A stretch of 35,937 nucleotides of DNA from Acidimicrobiia bacterium (GTDB lineage: Bacteria > Actinomycetota > Acidimicrobiia > Spongiisociales > ZC4RG35). A model generated the notes under the pieces. It ran no database searches and was not told where the DNA came from. It saw only the letters and a program-made list of their open reading frames with translations. The translations under genes and the position numbers were made by a program. Shown here one piece after another: positions 16,951-25,380 of the stretch. Within the stretch, counting starts at the first letter, position 1. Every line of letters begins with the position of its first letter. The stretch is from NCBI GenBank assembly GCA_013812505.1, contig JACCTH010000034.1, positions 65,399 to 101,335 of the forward strand, in the 5' to 3' direction.

Positions 16951-18234
16951 TCACCGGTTCGCGATCAGATCGCGGTACCAGTGATAGGAAGCCTTGGGGG
17001 AGCGGACTTGGGTGTCGAAATCAATGTCGATCAACCCGAAGCGCTGGGTGAAACCCGACACCCATTCGAGGTTGTCCATCAACGACCAGACGAAGTAGCC
17101 GTCGACCGGCACGCCCGAGTCGCGTGCCGCGGACACCGCTTCAAGGTGCTGCTGCAAGTAGTCGATGCGGCGCTGATCCTCGACCCCATCGGAGTAGGAA
17201 GCTCCGTTTTCGGTGATGACGATCGACGCGGGCGAATACTCGCGATCGACTCGCTGAAGGAACTCGGTCAATGCCGCAGGGGTTATCTCCCATCCCATCT
17301 CGGTGTAGCCCGGCGGAGGGCCGGGTCCAGGCGCAACCTTGCCGACATCACTCTCCTGAGAGCCCGTACGGATCTCGATGCTGGTGTAGTAGTTGATCCC
17401 CAGGAAATCGATCGGTGAGGCGATCGAGTCGAGGTCGCCCGCCTGGACGAGGCTTCCGTCCCAACGACCAAGCTCGCGGTAGGTCTCCTCGATGTCGGCG
17501 GGATAGCCCTTGCCGAAGACCGGGTCGAAGTACCAGCGGTTGCGAAAGCCGTCGAAGTGCGTGTTCGCCGCTTCGTCGTCAGGAGTCGCGGGCCGGCTCG
17601 GTCGACAGTCAAGGGCCGGCCCCACCGAGCCGCCTCTCTGTTTGAGCACCGGCACCGCCTTTCCATGCGAGAGCAGAACGTGGTGCGCGACCGCCAGACC
17701 CGTTTGCCAATCGGTGATCCCGGGGGCAAAAACGCCTTCGATATGGCCCAGAGTCGCGTAGACCCAGGGCTCGTTATGGGTGATCCAATTCTTGACTAGG
17801 TCGCCGAGCGCTTCGACCACGACCTCGGCGTAACGCACGAAGGCATCGACCGTTTCCCGGTTTGCCCAGCCACCCCGGTCCTGCAACGCCTGCGGAAGGT
17901 CCCAATGAAAAAGCGTCACCCACGGAGCGACCCCTGAGTCGAGCAACTCGTCGATGAGCCGCCGGTAGAAGTCGAGTCCTTTCTGGTCCACCTCGCCAAC
18001 TCCGTCGGGCAGCACGCGAGTCCAGGCGATCGACATGCGATACGCATCGAAACCCTTCAAAAGTTCGACGTCCTCCTGGTATCGGTGGTAGTGATCGCAG
18101 GCAATGTCGCCGCGATCGGCCAGCCGGCCCTCGTCCGAGAACGTATCCCAGATCGACTGGCCTTTTCCATCCTCGCGGCCGCCCTCGATCTGAAATGCCG
18201 ATGTGGCCGCGCCAAGCACAGGGGGAAGGTTCAC
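16951..18234 (-). CDS. Glycoside hydrolase family 1 beta-glucosidase
   Basis: The 427-residue protein has the GH1 N-terminal signature [12 protein letters not shown], the acid/base glutamate E155 in ITHNEPW and the nucleophile E342 in [29 protein letters not shown] closes the substrate pocket. It removes terminal beta-linked glucose (or galactose/fucose) from small glycosides in the cytoplasm; no signal peptide is seen. Its GTG start at 18234 comes immediately after the TGA of the ABC ATPase gene, so it is the last gene of the importer operon and should act on the imported compound. The length is slightly short for the family but all core motifs are present. Confidence 0.93.
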   Translation of the reverse strand: MNLPPVLGAATSAFQIEGGREDGKGQSIWDTFSDEGRLADRGDIACDHYHRYQEDVELLKGFDAYRMSIAWTRVLPDGVGEVDQKGLDFYRRLIDELLDSGVAPWVTLFHWDLPQALQDRGGWANRETVDAFVRYAEVVVEALGDLVKNWITHNEPWVYATLGHIEGVFAPGITDWQTGLAVAHHVLLSHGKAVPVLKQRGGSVGPALDCRPSRPATPDDEAANTHFDGFRNRWYFDPVFGKGYPADIEETYRELGRWDGSLVQAGDLDSIASPIDFLGINYYTSIEIRTGSQESDVGKVAPGPGPPPGYTEMGWEITPAALTEFLQRVDREYSPASIVITENGASYSDGVEDQRRIDYLQQHLEAVSAARDSGVPVDGYFVWSLMDNLEWVSGFTQRFGLIDIDFDTQVRSPKASYHWYRDLIANR

Positions 18235-19284
18235 TCAGTTCGCCTTCATCACCCAGCAGGCATGCGCCGGAAACGAGATCGTGACGGCCTCCTCAACCTC
18301 GGGCAGCTCGAGCAGTCTCTCGTTGAAGAGATCCGCGGTGATCATTTGTTCACCGCGTGCAATCCGGACACGGACTATGGCACCCAAGAAGTTCACCGAC
18401 TCGACGACGCCAACGAGCTGGTTCTCCTCCCCCGCGCCGATATCGAGCTCCTCGGGTCGAACCATCACGTTGACAGCGGTGCCCGGGCTCTCCTCGATCG
18501 GGGTCGTGGTTTGGAGCCTCTCATCGCCGCATTGAACGGTCTTCGAATCGATCACCACCCCCGGGATCTGGTTGAGCTTGCCGACGAACGAGGCGACGAA
18601 TCTTGTCTCGGGGTAGTTGTAGATCTGGAACGGAGGCCCGACTTGTTCCATCACTCCCCGGCTCATCACCACGACGCGATCGGACAGCGCCATTGCTTCT
18701 TCCTGGTCATGGGTGACATAAATCGTCGTGATGTCGAGAGTTCGTTGAATTCGCCTGATCTCGATGCGCAACTCATCGCGGATCTTTGCATCGAGTGCTG
18801 ATAACGGCTCGTCCAGCAACAGCACTTGCGGCCGGATCGCCAGGGCCCGGGCCAATGCCACCCGCTGCTGCTGGCCTCCGGACAACTCATGCGGATAGGA
18901 GTCACCTTTGTCCGGCATATGAATGAGTTCGAGCAACTCATTCACCCGACTCTGGGTCTCTTCGCGTCCGACTTTCTTCAGCTTGAGTCCGAAGCCGACG
19001 TTCTGACCCACGGTCATGTTGGGAAACAAGGCATAGGACTGAAAAACCATTCCAACGTTGCGTTCGTTGGGCCGGGCGTTCGTGATGTCGCGACCGCCAA
19101 TGCTGATTCGTCCTACGGAGGGCTTTTCGAACCCGGCGATCATCCGCAACGTTGTCGTCTTGCCGCACCCAGAGGGTCCGAGGAAAGACACGAACTCGCC
19201 GGCCTCGACGGCCAGATTGAAGTCTTCCACCGCGGTGCTCCCACCGAACTCTTTGCGAACGCGGTCGAGAACCAGGAAGGCCAT
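18235..19284 (-). CDS. ABC transporter ATP-binding protein with TOBE domain (PotA/FbpC-like)
   Basis: The 349-residue ATPase has Walker A GPSGCGKT, Q-loop MVFQSYALFPNMTV, signature LSGGQQQR, Walker B LLLDEPLSALDAKIR and H-loop VTHDQEEA. A C-terminal TOBE regulatory domain follows (GKLNQIPGV... VRPEELDIGAGEE ... VVESVNFLGAIVRVRI). This is the class that serves polyamine, ferric iron and maltose importers. ATG at 19284 overlaps the permease stop by one base (TGATG). The frame is open upstream but that part overlaps the permease gene. The stop abuts the GH1 start. Confidence 0.92.
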   Translation of the reverse strand: MAFLVLDRVRKEFGGSTAVEDFNLAVEAGEFVSFLGPSGCGKTTTLRMIAGFEKPSVGRISIGGRDITNARPNERNVGMVFQSYALFPNMTVGQNVGFGLKLKKVGREETQSRVNELLELIHMPDKGDSYPHELSGGQQQRVALARALAIRPQVLLLDEPLSALDAKIRDELRIEIRRIQRTLDITTIYVTHDQEEAMALSDRVVVMSRGVMEQVGPPFQIYNYPETRFVASFVGKLNQIPGVVIDSKTVQCGDERLQTTTPIEESPGTAVNVMVRPEELDIGAGEENQLVGVVESVNFLGAIVRVRIARGEQMITADLFNERLLELPEVEEAVTISFPAHACWVMKAN

Positions 19285-20144
19285 CAGGGTCGCCTCCTCA
19301 TCCGGCGTTTGCCCGGCTGCCGTCTCGTCAAATAGGAGATGAAGCCCATAGCGCCCCAGGTCATGGCGAAGGAGAGAATGGTGAGAGCGGCGGGCTCGGC
19401 CACGAAGTTCCTCACCAGGTTGGACATGAAGGGCCCGAAAGTGTGCTGGCCGAGATAGAGGGCAACGGTCAACTCCCCGATCACGATCGCAAAGGTCAGG
19501 AGGGCGCCTGAGAGCAAGGCCACCCGGAGGTTGGGGAAGATCACCCGCCATACGATCGTCGGCCAAGTCGCGCCGAGACTCTGCGCGGCCTCGGTCAGCG
19601 TTCGCACGTTGATCGCTCTCAGCCCGTTGTCGACCGAGCGATACATATACGGGAAGGAGAGAGCGGCATAGGCACAGATCAAGATGATGCGAGTCGATCC
19701 ATAGGAGCCGAGGATCGCCAGCGGCGGCCGGCTGTACATCCGGATGAGGCCGAAGACCAATACCACGGCCGGGATGACAAAGGGCAGCAAGGTGATGAAC
19801 TCGATGATCGATCGGAGCTTGGGAACCTTGAGAGTCACCCAATAAGCGGTGGGGACGATCACAAGGAGTGACACGACGATCGTCGCCACCGCGTTGATTA
19901 CCGACTCGCCGAAGGTGCGTAGAAACTCCGGGTCCGTGATAACTCGGCGGAAAGCCTCGAAGCTGAAAGTCCGGCCGATCGCACGGAAGGCTCTTTCTCC
20001 GGTGGCAACGAGGGGGGCGAAAAAATAGAGGACTCCGGCGAGCATGATCACCCAGGCCAGCACCTTGCTCCCGGCTCCCGCTCGAACCGGGGTCGCAATT
20101 GCCGGAGGCGTCTCGATGACTACAGGAGGAGCCGTGACCGTCAC
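19284..20144 (-). CDS. ABC transporter permease, second (PotC/FbpB-like)
   Basis: The 286-residue permease starts at GTG 20144, overlapping the stop of the first permease (GTGA). Hydrophobic segments include KVLAWVIMLAGVLYFFAPLV, INAVATIVVSLLVIVPTAY and an IIEFITLLPFVIPAVVLVFG stretch. The EAA loop reads TLTEAAQSLGATWPTIVWRVIFP, a good match to the EAA---G signature that docks the ATPase. The length fits the PotC group. It forms the heterodimeric membrane channel with the 21022 permease. The C-terminus is Arg-rich (TRRQPGKRRMRRRP), as expected for a cytoplasmic end. Confidence 0.9.
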   Translation of the reverse strand: MTVTAPPVVIETPPAIATPVRAGAGSKVLAWVIMLAGVLYFFAPLVATGERAFRAIGRTFSFEAFRRVITDPEFLRTFGESVINAVATIVVSLLVIVPTAYWVTLKVPKLRSIIEFITLLPFVIPAVVLVFGLIRMYSRPPLAILGSYGSTRIILICAYAALSFPYMYRSVDNGLRAINVRTLTEAAQSLGATWPTIVWRVIFPNLRVALLSGALLTFAIVIGELTVALYLGQHTFGPFMSNLVRNFVAEPAALTILSFAMTWGAMGFISYLTRRQPGKRRMRRRP

Positions 20145-21022
20145 GCCAGCCACCTTTCGGCCCGGCGTTGGAGAATCGTGTACAAGCCGATCGAGAGCCC
20201 CATGATCAAGACCATCCCCATCGCCACGGCGTAGCCAAGACCTTGATTCTGCAGCACGTCGCCGGAGATTTGGGCACCTATCAAGATCGTCGCCAGCCGC
20301 AGGGTGCCTCCGGTGAGTGCATAGGCCGTGGCGTGGGCGCCGAAGGCATTGCCGAAGAGAAGGATGATCGTGCCGAGGATCGAGGGCATCAGCACCGGCA
20401 GCGCCACGTGGCGCCAGTACTGCCAGGAGGTCGCGCCGAGGTTCTCGGAGGCCTCCTTCCATTCCTTCTTGAGTCCCTCGAGCGCGGGGGTGATGGTGAG
20501 GACCATCAGTGGGAACTGGAAAAACATGTAGACGACGGTGAGCCCCCAGAAGTTGTAGAGGGAGAAGTCGGAGTCGTAGAGGTCAATCCCGAAGAAGCCG
20601 AACAAGGCGGTGATCATCCCGATCCGGCCCAGGGTGAAGATGAACGCGGCGGCGAGGGGAACTCCGGCGAAGTTGGAGGCCACACCGGAAAAGGTCGTGA
20701 GGAGCGAGCGGAATACTCTGGGGAGCCCGCCGTAAATGATCGCCCAGGCGAGCAAGAAGCCAAACACCCCGCCGACCACGGCGGTAACGATGCTGATCCG
20801 CACCGACAGGCCGTATGCCTCCAATACCTGAGGGTCGATCAGCTGGCGGTAATTGCCCAGGGTCCAGCCCCCCTCATTGGCCTGCAAGCTGCGAACCAGC
20901 AGGATGATGGCGGGGCCAAGCAGGAACGCGGAAGAAAAGAGCAGGAAGGGAAGGATCCCTACCCAGTTCCACGAGCGTGGAGGGCGCTGGCCCTCCACGC
21001 TCGTGGATGTGAGTGAGGTCAC
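20141..21022 (-). CDS. ABC transporter permease, first (PotB-like)
   Basis: The 293-residue permease has spans near VGILPFLLFSSAFLLGPAI, ISIVTAVVGGVFGFLLAWAI, FSGVASNFAGVPLAAAFIF and FWGLTVVYMFFQFPLMVLTI. The EAA loop is KEASENLGATSWQYWRHVALP. Start GTG 21022 directly follows the TGA of the binding-protein gene, with only a weak upstream Shine-Dalgarno sequence. A perfect 17-bp inverted repeat lies in codons about 6-18, so its mRNA can form a very stable hairpin just after the start codon. This could lower permease output relative to the binding protein. The stop overlaps the next permease start. Confidence 0.9.
   Translation of the reverse strand: MTSLTSTSVEGQRPPRSWNWVGILPFLLFSSAFLLGPAIILLVRSLQANEGGWTLGNYRQLIDPQVLEAYGLSVRISIVTAVVGGVFGFLLAWAIIYGGLPRVFRSLLTTFSGVASNFAGVPLAAAFIFTLGRIGMITALFGFFGIDLYDSDFSLYNFWGLTVVYMFFQFPLMVLTITPALEGLKKEWKEASENLGATSWQYWRHVALPVLMPSILGTIILLFGNAFGAHATAYALTGGTLRLATILIGAQISGDVLQNQGLGYAVAMGMVLIMGLSIGLYTILQRRAERWLA
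20969..21006 (-). promoter_or_regulatory. Perfect 17-bp inverted repeat (hairpin) inside the 5' coding region of the permease
   Basis: The plus-strand arms are CCACGAGCGTGGAGGGC (20969-20985) and its exact reverse complement (20990-21006), with a four-base loop. On the mRNA it begins about 13 nt after the GTG start codon at 21022. It lacks a following T-run, so it is not a classical terminator. It may act as an mRNA processing/stability boundary or a translation brake between the binding-protein and permease genes. Confidence 0.8.
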
Positions 21023-22174
21023 TCAGCCCCCAACGTTGACGCCTACCTCTGCATCCCAGTTGGTTGTGATCAACTCGCTCGCGGCGCCGATCTGATCAAG
21101 CGACGGGAAGACCGCGCCCTCGACGTCGGGCAGTTTCTCGAGCTGGTCCGCGGGAACGGCGTCCCGGCCGACCAGATCCTCGTAGCGGATCGGGTGGCAG
21201 TAGCCCTCGAGCCAGATGTTCTGACCCTCGTCGGAGTAGAGGAACTCCATCCATAGCTTCGCCGCGTTCGGGTGCGGGGCGTAGGCGCTTATTGCCTGCA
21301 CGTAGACACCGGCGTAGCGCCCGCTGTCGGCGGGAACAACCACCTGGATGTCAGCGATGTCGGCATTGGCGTCTCGGTTGGCGAGAGCGTTGTACGTCCA
21401 CCGAATGGTGATCGGAGTCTCTCCAGACGAAACCGTTCCCGATTCGGCGATGACCGGGATCAGATTCCCTGCCTCAGCCAGTTGGGCAAAGAAGTCCAAG
21501 CCGGCCTGTGCATCATCGAGTGACCCGCCGTTGGCCAGACCGGCAGCGAACACTGCCGAAATCGCCTGGGCGGAGACGCGAGGATCACCGGCGAGAGCGA
21601 TCTGGCCGTTGTACTCGGGCTTGAGCAGATCGGCCCACGTCTGGGGGACGTTCTCGACCACGTCGGCATTTACTTCGAAGGCCAAAACCCCGTAGTAGTC
21701 GCCGTACCAATAACCCTCGGGATCCTTGGCCGAGTCGGGGATCGAGTCCCAGGTCGACACCATGTATGGCTGGATCAGGCCTTCATCCTTGGCCTGGGGA
21801 CCAAAGGCAAGACCGATGTCAAGCACATCCGGAGCCTGAGGGCCGGTGGAGCCCTGGTTGGCTCGAACGGCCTCGAGCTCGTCGGCCGATCCGGCATCAG
21901 GCGCCAGCTCGTTGACCTCGAGACCGTACTTGGCCTTGAAGCCTTCGATGACGCCTCCGTAGTTGCACCAGTCATGAGGGAGGGCAATCGTTGTGAGCGT
22001 CCCCTCCTCCTGGGCGGCGGCGATTAGGCCCTCCATCCCTTCTGCCACGGTGGTTGCGGTCCCGCCGTCTTCGGTGGTGGCCGTTCCAGTATCGGTTGTC
22101 GTTGCTGTCGAGTCTCCACCACAGGCGGCCACCAGCAACCCGAGGATGAAGAGCAGAGCGATTGTTTTCTTCAG
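21023..22174 (-). CDS. ABC solute-binding lipoprotein (ferric/polyamine-type, family 1) with probable CTG start
   Basis: The mature part begins GLLVAACGGDSTATTT (lipobox VAAC, then a Thr-rich linker). It continues as a type-1 binding protein: EGFKAKYGLEVNELAPDAGS, PQTWADLLKPEYNGQIALAGDPR and FLYSDEGQNIWLEGY resemble ferric-iron, phosphonate and spermidine/putrescine binding proteins. Starting at the TTG at 22138 would remove the positively charged signal-peptide start. A CTG at 22174 lies five bases after a perfect AAGGAGG (22186-22180) and gives (M)KKTIALLFILGLLVAACGG, a normal lipoprotein signal, so CTG is the likely initiator. The ligand is unknown, but the operon ends with a GH1 glucosidase, so a glycoside is possible. 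The stop TGA abuts the permease GTG. Confidence 0.85.
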   Translation of the reverse strand: MKKTIALLFILGLLVAACGGDSTATTTDTGTATTEDGGTATTVAEGMEGLIAAAQEEGTLTTIALPHDWCNYGGVIEGFKAKYGLEVNELAPDAGSADELEAVRANQGSTGPQAPDVLDIGLAFGPQAKDEGLIQPYMVSTWDSIPDSAKDPEGYWYGDYYGVLAFEVNADVVENVPQTWADLLKPEYNGQIALAGDPRVSAQAISAVFAAGLANGGSLDDAQAGLDFFAQLAEAGNLIPVIAESGTVSSGETPITIRWTYNALANRDANADIADIQVVVPADSGRYAGVYVQAISAYAPHPNAAKLWMEFLYSDEGQNIWLEGYCHPIRYEDLVGRDAVPADQLEKLPDVEGAVFPSLDQIGAASELITTNWDAEVGVNVGG

Positions 22175-22227
22175 AAGTGCCTCCTTAAGACACGGACAGA
22201 CCGAAAGTTAACGCTCCCCGGACAACC

Positions 22228-22257
22228 ACGCGGCCGCCGGAGGGTTTAAGGCCGCGT
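22228..22257 (-). promoter_or_regulatory. Inverted repeat upstream of the binding-protein operon (possible operator)
   Basis: ACGCGGCC (22228-22235) and GGCCGCGT (22250-22257) form an 8-bp inverted repeat with a 14-base spacer, about 55 bases upstream of the binding-protein start. The position suits an operator or leader hairpin. No clear -35/-10 pair was found around it, so the role is uncertain. Confidence 0.3.
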
Positions 22258-22288
22258 TATCGCCCATGTCTGTCGGTTGTCGCAAAAC

Positions 22289-22321
22289 GAAGAGCGGCCG
22301 CTCGATGGCAGGCCGCTCTTC
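22289..22321 (-). terminator. Hairpin terminator downstream of the hsp20 gene
   Basis: GAAGAGCGGCC (22289-22299) and GGCCGCTCTTC (22311-22321) form 11-bp perfect arms with an 11-base loop. They start 21 bases after the hsp20 stop. On the minus strand the stem is followed by GTTTTGCG, a short T-run, so it is a plausible terminator separating hsp20 from the importer operon. Confidence 0.65.
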
Positions 22322-22341
22322 TTCGTCTGATTCAGCTGGGC

Positions 22342-22752
22342 TCACTCCGGAAGACTCAACGTCGATTTGATCGTGATCCGTTGTGGCTTGGCTTCCTCTC
22401 TCATGGGGAGAGTGACCGTCAACACGCCGCGGTCGTAGGCAGCGTCAACGTTTCCGGTATCCACCAGCGGACCAAGACGAATCTGCCGGCTGTGACGGCC
22501 GGCGGGGCGCTCGCGCATGAGCCAGTTGGCACCTTCGGTGTCCTCCACGGGTCGCTCGACGGTGACAGTCAAAATGGAATTCTCAACCGTGAGCTCGACC
22601 GTTTCGGGATCGACACCGGGAAGATCGAAGCGAGCGTGATAGGTCCCGTCCTTCTCGAAGATGTCCATTGGCATCGAGCCTGCGGCGGTGGGCGCCAGAC
22701 GATCGAACATACGATCGAATTCATTAAGTGGTTCAAAAAAGCGGACTGTCAC
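22342..22752 (-). CDS. Small heat shock protein, Hsp20/alpha-crystallin family
   Basis: The 136-residue protein has a short N-terminal arm (FEPLNEFDRMFDRL) and an alpha-crystallin domain from MDIFEKDGTYHARFDLPGVDPETVEL to the DAAYDRGVLTVTLPM strand, with the conserved G-V-L core. A C-terminal ITIKS tail follows. It acts as an ATP-independent holdase chaperone in the cytoplasm. Start GTG 22752 has GGAGGT six to seven bases upstream. A good sigma-70-type promoter lies 41-70 bases upstream. No complete HAIR or CIRCE operator was seen. It is transcribed alone and divergently from the pyrophosphatase. Confidence 0.93.
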   Translation of the reverse strand: MTVRFFEPLNEFDRMFDRLAPTAAGSMPMDIFEKDGTYHARFDLPGVDPETVELTVENSILTVTVERPVEDTEGANWLMRERPAGRHSRQIRLGPLVDTGNVDAAYDRGVLTVTLPMREEAKPQRITIKSTLSLPE

Positions 22753-22792
22753 TATCTACCTCCTTTTGAATTTGATACGACGCGCAATAGAT

Positions 22793-22822
22793 TTTATATC
22801 ACGCGAAGTCTTAGATTGTCAA
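22793..22822 (-). promoter_or_regulatory. Sigma-70-like promoter of hsp20
   Basis: On the minus strand TTGACA (22822-22817) and TATAAA (22798-22793) are separated by 18 bases, with an AT-rich downstream stretch and the GTG start about 41 bases further on. The -35 is a perfect consensus, unusual in this GC-rich window. Confidence 0.65.
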
Positions 22823-22881
22823 GCCGCCCGTGATGGCGGGCCAATACGACCCCGCAGCGAGCGGGCCACTAGGTTGGGCGG

Positions 22882-23493
22882 GTGTTCACTGAGTGGCGGC
22901 CGCATCCCTGGCACGGCCTGGCGTCGGGGCCTGAACCGCCATTCCTGGTGACCGCCTATGTCGAAATCACCCCCTTCGACGTGATCAAGTACGAAGTGGA
23001 CAAGCCGTCGGGCTACCTCAAGGTGGACCGCCCGCAACAGACGTCATCGTCGCCCCCGACCCTCTATGGATTCATCCCCCAGACCTACTGTGCCGAGCTG
23101 GTGGCGGCCCTCTGTCCGGGGGCGCAGGGCGGCGACGGCGACCCCCTCGACATCTGCGTCATCTCCGAGCGGCCGATCAACCGGGCCGACATCTTGCTGA
23201 GCGCCCGGGTGGTCGGAGGGCTGCAGATTCTCGACCACGGCGAGGCCGACGACAAGATCATCGCCGTTCTGGCCCGGGACCCGATTTGGGGAGAGGTAAC
23301 CGAGCTTGACCAGATACCGCTTGCGCTCGTCGACCGACTCGCTCACTACTTCGAGACCTACAAGCAAATGCCAGGGCAACCCGACGTCATGACGATCCAG
23401 GAGCGATACGACTCGGCCCGGGCGGCCGAAGTGGTTACCGCCGCCCAAAAGGACTACACCAACCACTTTCCGAACGATGGAGGTCAGTCATGA
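22882..23493 (+). CDS. ppa: Inorganic pyrophosphatase, family I
   Basis: The 203-residue enzyme hydrolyses pyrophosphate to phosphate. The metal-binding signature [10 protein letters not shown] (D85, D87, D90) is present. Other family residues are visible in [37 protein letters not shown] and HYFETYK, so the active site looks complete. An insertion (about residues 70-84, [15 protein letters not shown]) before the signature marks a longer bacterial subgroup. GTG at 22882 lacks a strong Shine-Dalgarno sequence. Its TGA overlaps the ATG of the dihydropyrimidinase (ATGA), a tight coupling with no obvious metabolic reason. The upstream sequence contains GGGCCACT and TTGGGC blocks also found before mmsA. 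Confidence 0.92.
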   Translation: MFTEWRPHPWHGLASGPEPPFLVTAYVEITPFDVIKYEVDKPSGYLKVDRPQQTSSSPPTLYGFIPQTYCAELVAALCPGAQGGDGDPLDICVISERPINRADILLSARVVGGLQILDHGEADDKIIAVLARDPIWGEVTELDQIPLALVDRLAHYFETYKQMPGQPDVMTIQERYDSARAAEVVTAAQKDYTNHFPNDGGQS

Positions 23494-24899
23494 GCACTCT
23501 CATAACGAACGGGACTGTCATTACACACGCCGGCCGCCAGGAAGCCGATGTTCTAGTTGAAGGCGAAAAGGTGACCGCCCTGCTGGCGCCCGGGACCGCG
23601 ATCGAAGGCGCCGAGGCCATCGACGCGGCGGGCAAGTACGTGGTGCCGGGAGGGCTCGACGTCCATACCCACATGGAGCTGCCCTTCGGAGGAACCTTCG
23701 CTTCGGACTCATTCGAGACAGGAACCCGGGCTGCTGCCTGGGGCGGGACAACCACGATCATCGATTTCGCCGTGCAAGCCAAAGGCCAGGGGCTGATGGA
23801 CGGATACGAGGCATGGCGCGCAAAAGCCGATGGCAACTGTGCGATCGATTACGGCTTTCACGTCATCGTGGGCGATGTCAACGAGCAATCTCTAAAGGAG
23901 ATGGACATCGCCATGGGCGAAGGGGTCACCTCGTTCAAGATGTTCATGGCCTATCCCGGGGTCTTCTATTCAACCGACGGGGAGATCTTCCAGGCCATGC
24001 AAAAGGCGTCGGAGAACGGCGCCACAATCATGATGCATGCCGAGAATGGCATCGCCATCGATGTGCTGATCGCCCAGGCTTTGGCGCGCGGCGAAACCGA
24101 CCCTCTCTATCACGGCGTCGTACGCAAGTCGATTCTCGAGGGCGAGGCCACCCATCGGGCGATCAGACTGGCCGAACTTGCCGGTTGTCCGCTCTACATC
24201 GTCCACCTGTCGGCACTCGAAGCTCTGGCGGAAGTCACCAATGCCCGAGACGATGGGCTCAACGTCTTCGCCGAGACTTGCCCCCAATATCTCTTCTTGA
24301 GCCTTGACGACCTCGGCAACGGCTTCGAAGGGGCGAAATATGTCTGCTCGCCGCCGTTGCGCGATCGGGCCGAAGGACACCAGGAGGCCTTATGGTCGGG
24401 TCTGGCCACCAATGACTTGCAGGTGGTCTCGACGGACCACTGTCCTTTCTGTTTCGAGGATCATCCCGAGCTGGGGCGGCAGAAGCGACTCGGCGAGGGA
24501 GACTTTTCCAAGATTCCCAACGGGCTTCCGGGAGTGGAGCACCGCGTCGAGCTCGTGTATCACGGCGCGGTCGCCGAGGAGCGGCTGACGTTGGAGCGGT
24601 GGGTTGAAGTCTGCGCGACCACTCCCGCCCGGATGTTCGGCCTCTATCCGCAAAAAGGCACGATCGCGGTGGGGTCGGACGCCGACATCGTGATCTTCGA
24701 CCCCGCGAAGCGGCACACATTGTCGGCCGACACGCACCACATGCGCACCGACTACTCCTGCTACGAAGGTCTCGAGGTTTCTGGCGGGGTGGACACCGTC
24801 CTCTCTCGAGGCAAATTGATCCTCGCCGACAATGAATACCTCGGGAAAAAGGGCGACGGCCGCTACCTTCCGCGTGACCTCAACCAGTACCTCGTCTAA
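23490..24899 (+). CDS. hydA: Dihydropyrimidinase (D-hydantoinase family)
   Basis: The 469-residue amidohydrolase has all binuclear metal ligands of the family: H59 and H61 in GLDVHTHME, the carbamylated lysine K150 in [12 protein letters not shown]183 in MMHAENG, H239 in YIVHLSA and D316 in STDHCPF. The substrate-loop segment [10 protein letters not shown] is also present. It opens the ring of 5,6-dihydrouracil or dihydrothymine to the N-carbamoyl beta-amino acid; hydantoins are common side substrates. ATG at 23490 overlaps the pyrophosphatase stop and has GGAGGTCAG upstream. The product feeds the beta-ureidopropionase at 12646. The metal site argues for dihydropyrimidinase over allantoinase, though family neighbours cannot be fully excluded. 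Confidence 0.93.
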   Translation: MSTLITNGTVITHAGRQEADVLVEGEKVTALLAPGTAIEGAEAIDAAGKYVVPGGLDVHTHMELPFGGTFASDSFETGTRAAAWGGTTTIIDFAVQAKGQGLMDGYEAWRAKADGNCAIDYGFHVIVGDVNEQSLKEMDIAMGEGVTSFKMFMAYPGVFYSTDGEIFQAMQKASENGATIMMHAENGIAIDVLIAQALARGETDPLYHGVVRKSILEGEATHRAIRLAELAGCPLYIVHLSALEALAEVTNARDDGLNVFAETCPQYLFLSLDDLGNGFEGAKYVCSPPLRDRAEGHQEALWSGLATNDLQVVSTDHCPFCFEDHPELGRQKRLGEGDFSKIPNGLPGVEHRVELVYHGAVAEERLTLERWVEVCATTPARMFGLYPQKGTIAVGSDADIVIFDPAKRHTLSADTHHMRTDYSCYEGLEVSGGVDTVLSRGKLILADNEYLGKKGDGRYLPRDLNQYLV

Positions 24900-24913
24900 C
24901 CGAAAGGCAATCC

Positions 24914-25330
24914 ATGCGCCGCTTTGTCCCCGTGGTCCTATTCGCCCTCTTCATTGCTTGCGGCGGAGGGCAGAGCGTGTTTTCGCTCCCGGTCGGCACC
25001 TGTTTTGACGACCAGTCGGGCGACGAAATCTCGTCGGTGCCGGAGGTGGACTGTTCGGAGCCCCACGACAACGAAGTTTTCGCGCTAATCGACTACACCG
25101 AGACCGACGTGTACCCCGGTCCGGAGGAGATAAGTGACATCGGCACCAACGTCTGCGTCGAGCAGTTCGAGGCGTACGTGGGCATCGACTATCTCAGCTC
25201 AGCATTGGAAGTGTTTTCGATCTACCCGTCCGAGGACAGCTGGGCCGACGGCGACCGGGAGCTGATCTGCGTCCTCTACAACGTCGACCTCTCCAAACTC
25301 ACTGGGTCCATGGAGGGCGCCGCCCGCTAA
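24914..25330 (+). CDS. Septum-formation-family lipoprotein
   Basis: The 138-residue product has a lipoprotein signal ending FALFIAC (Cys near 16). A domain of the Septum_form type follows: LPVGTCFDDQSG, then VDCSEPHDNEVFALIDY, a VCVEQFEAYVGIDY segment and a final WADGDRELICVLYN, with four cysteines in the usual two-pair order. The family is common in actinobacteria and named from a link with septation, but its mechanism is unknown. It follows the dihydropyrimidinase by 14 bases and is probably cotranscribed. The palindromic element at 25340 starts nine bases after its stop. Confidence 0.85.
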   Translation: MRRFVPVVLFALFIACGGGQSVFSLPVGTCFDDQSGDEISSVPEVDCSEPHDNEVFALIDYTETDVYPGPEEISDIGTNVCVEQFEAYVGIDYLSSALEVFSIYPSEDSWADGDRELICVLYNVDLSKLTGSMEGAAR

Positions 25331-25339
25331 GACCAAAAT

Positions 25340-25380
25340 TCGTTTTTATCACGTCGACGGGTCGGATTCCGCCCCGTCTA
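25340..25380 (+). repeat. Gene-end palindromic element, copy B
   Basis: TCGTTTTTATCACG (25340-25353) is identical to the box in copies A and C. It is followed by an imperfect palindrome (arms 25356-25366 and 25368-25378, 10 of 11 paired) around a central T, the same geometry as copy A. It lies nine bases after the lipoprotein stop and forms the last codons of the opposing DUF559 gene. Confidence 0.85.

Noticed and set aside
22793-22822. HAIR or CIRCE operator at hsp20
   Set aside because: Only a CTTGA half-site is present; the second half and the required spacing are missing.
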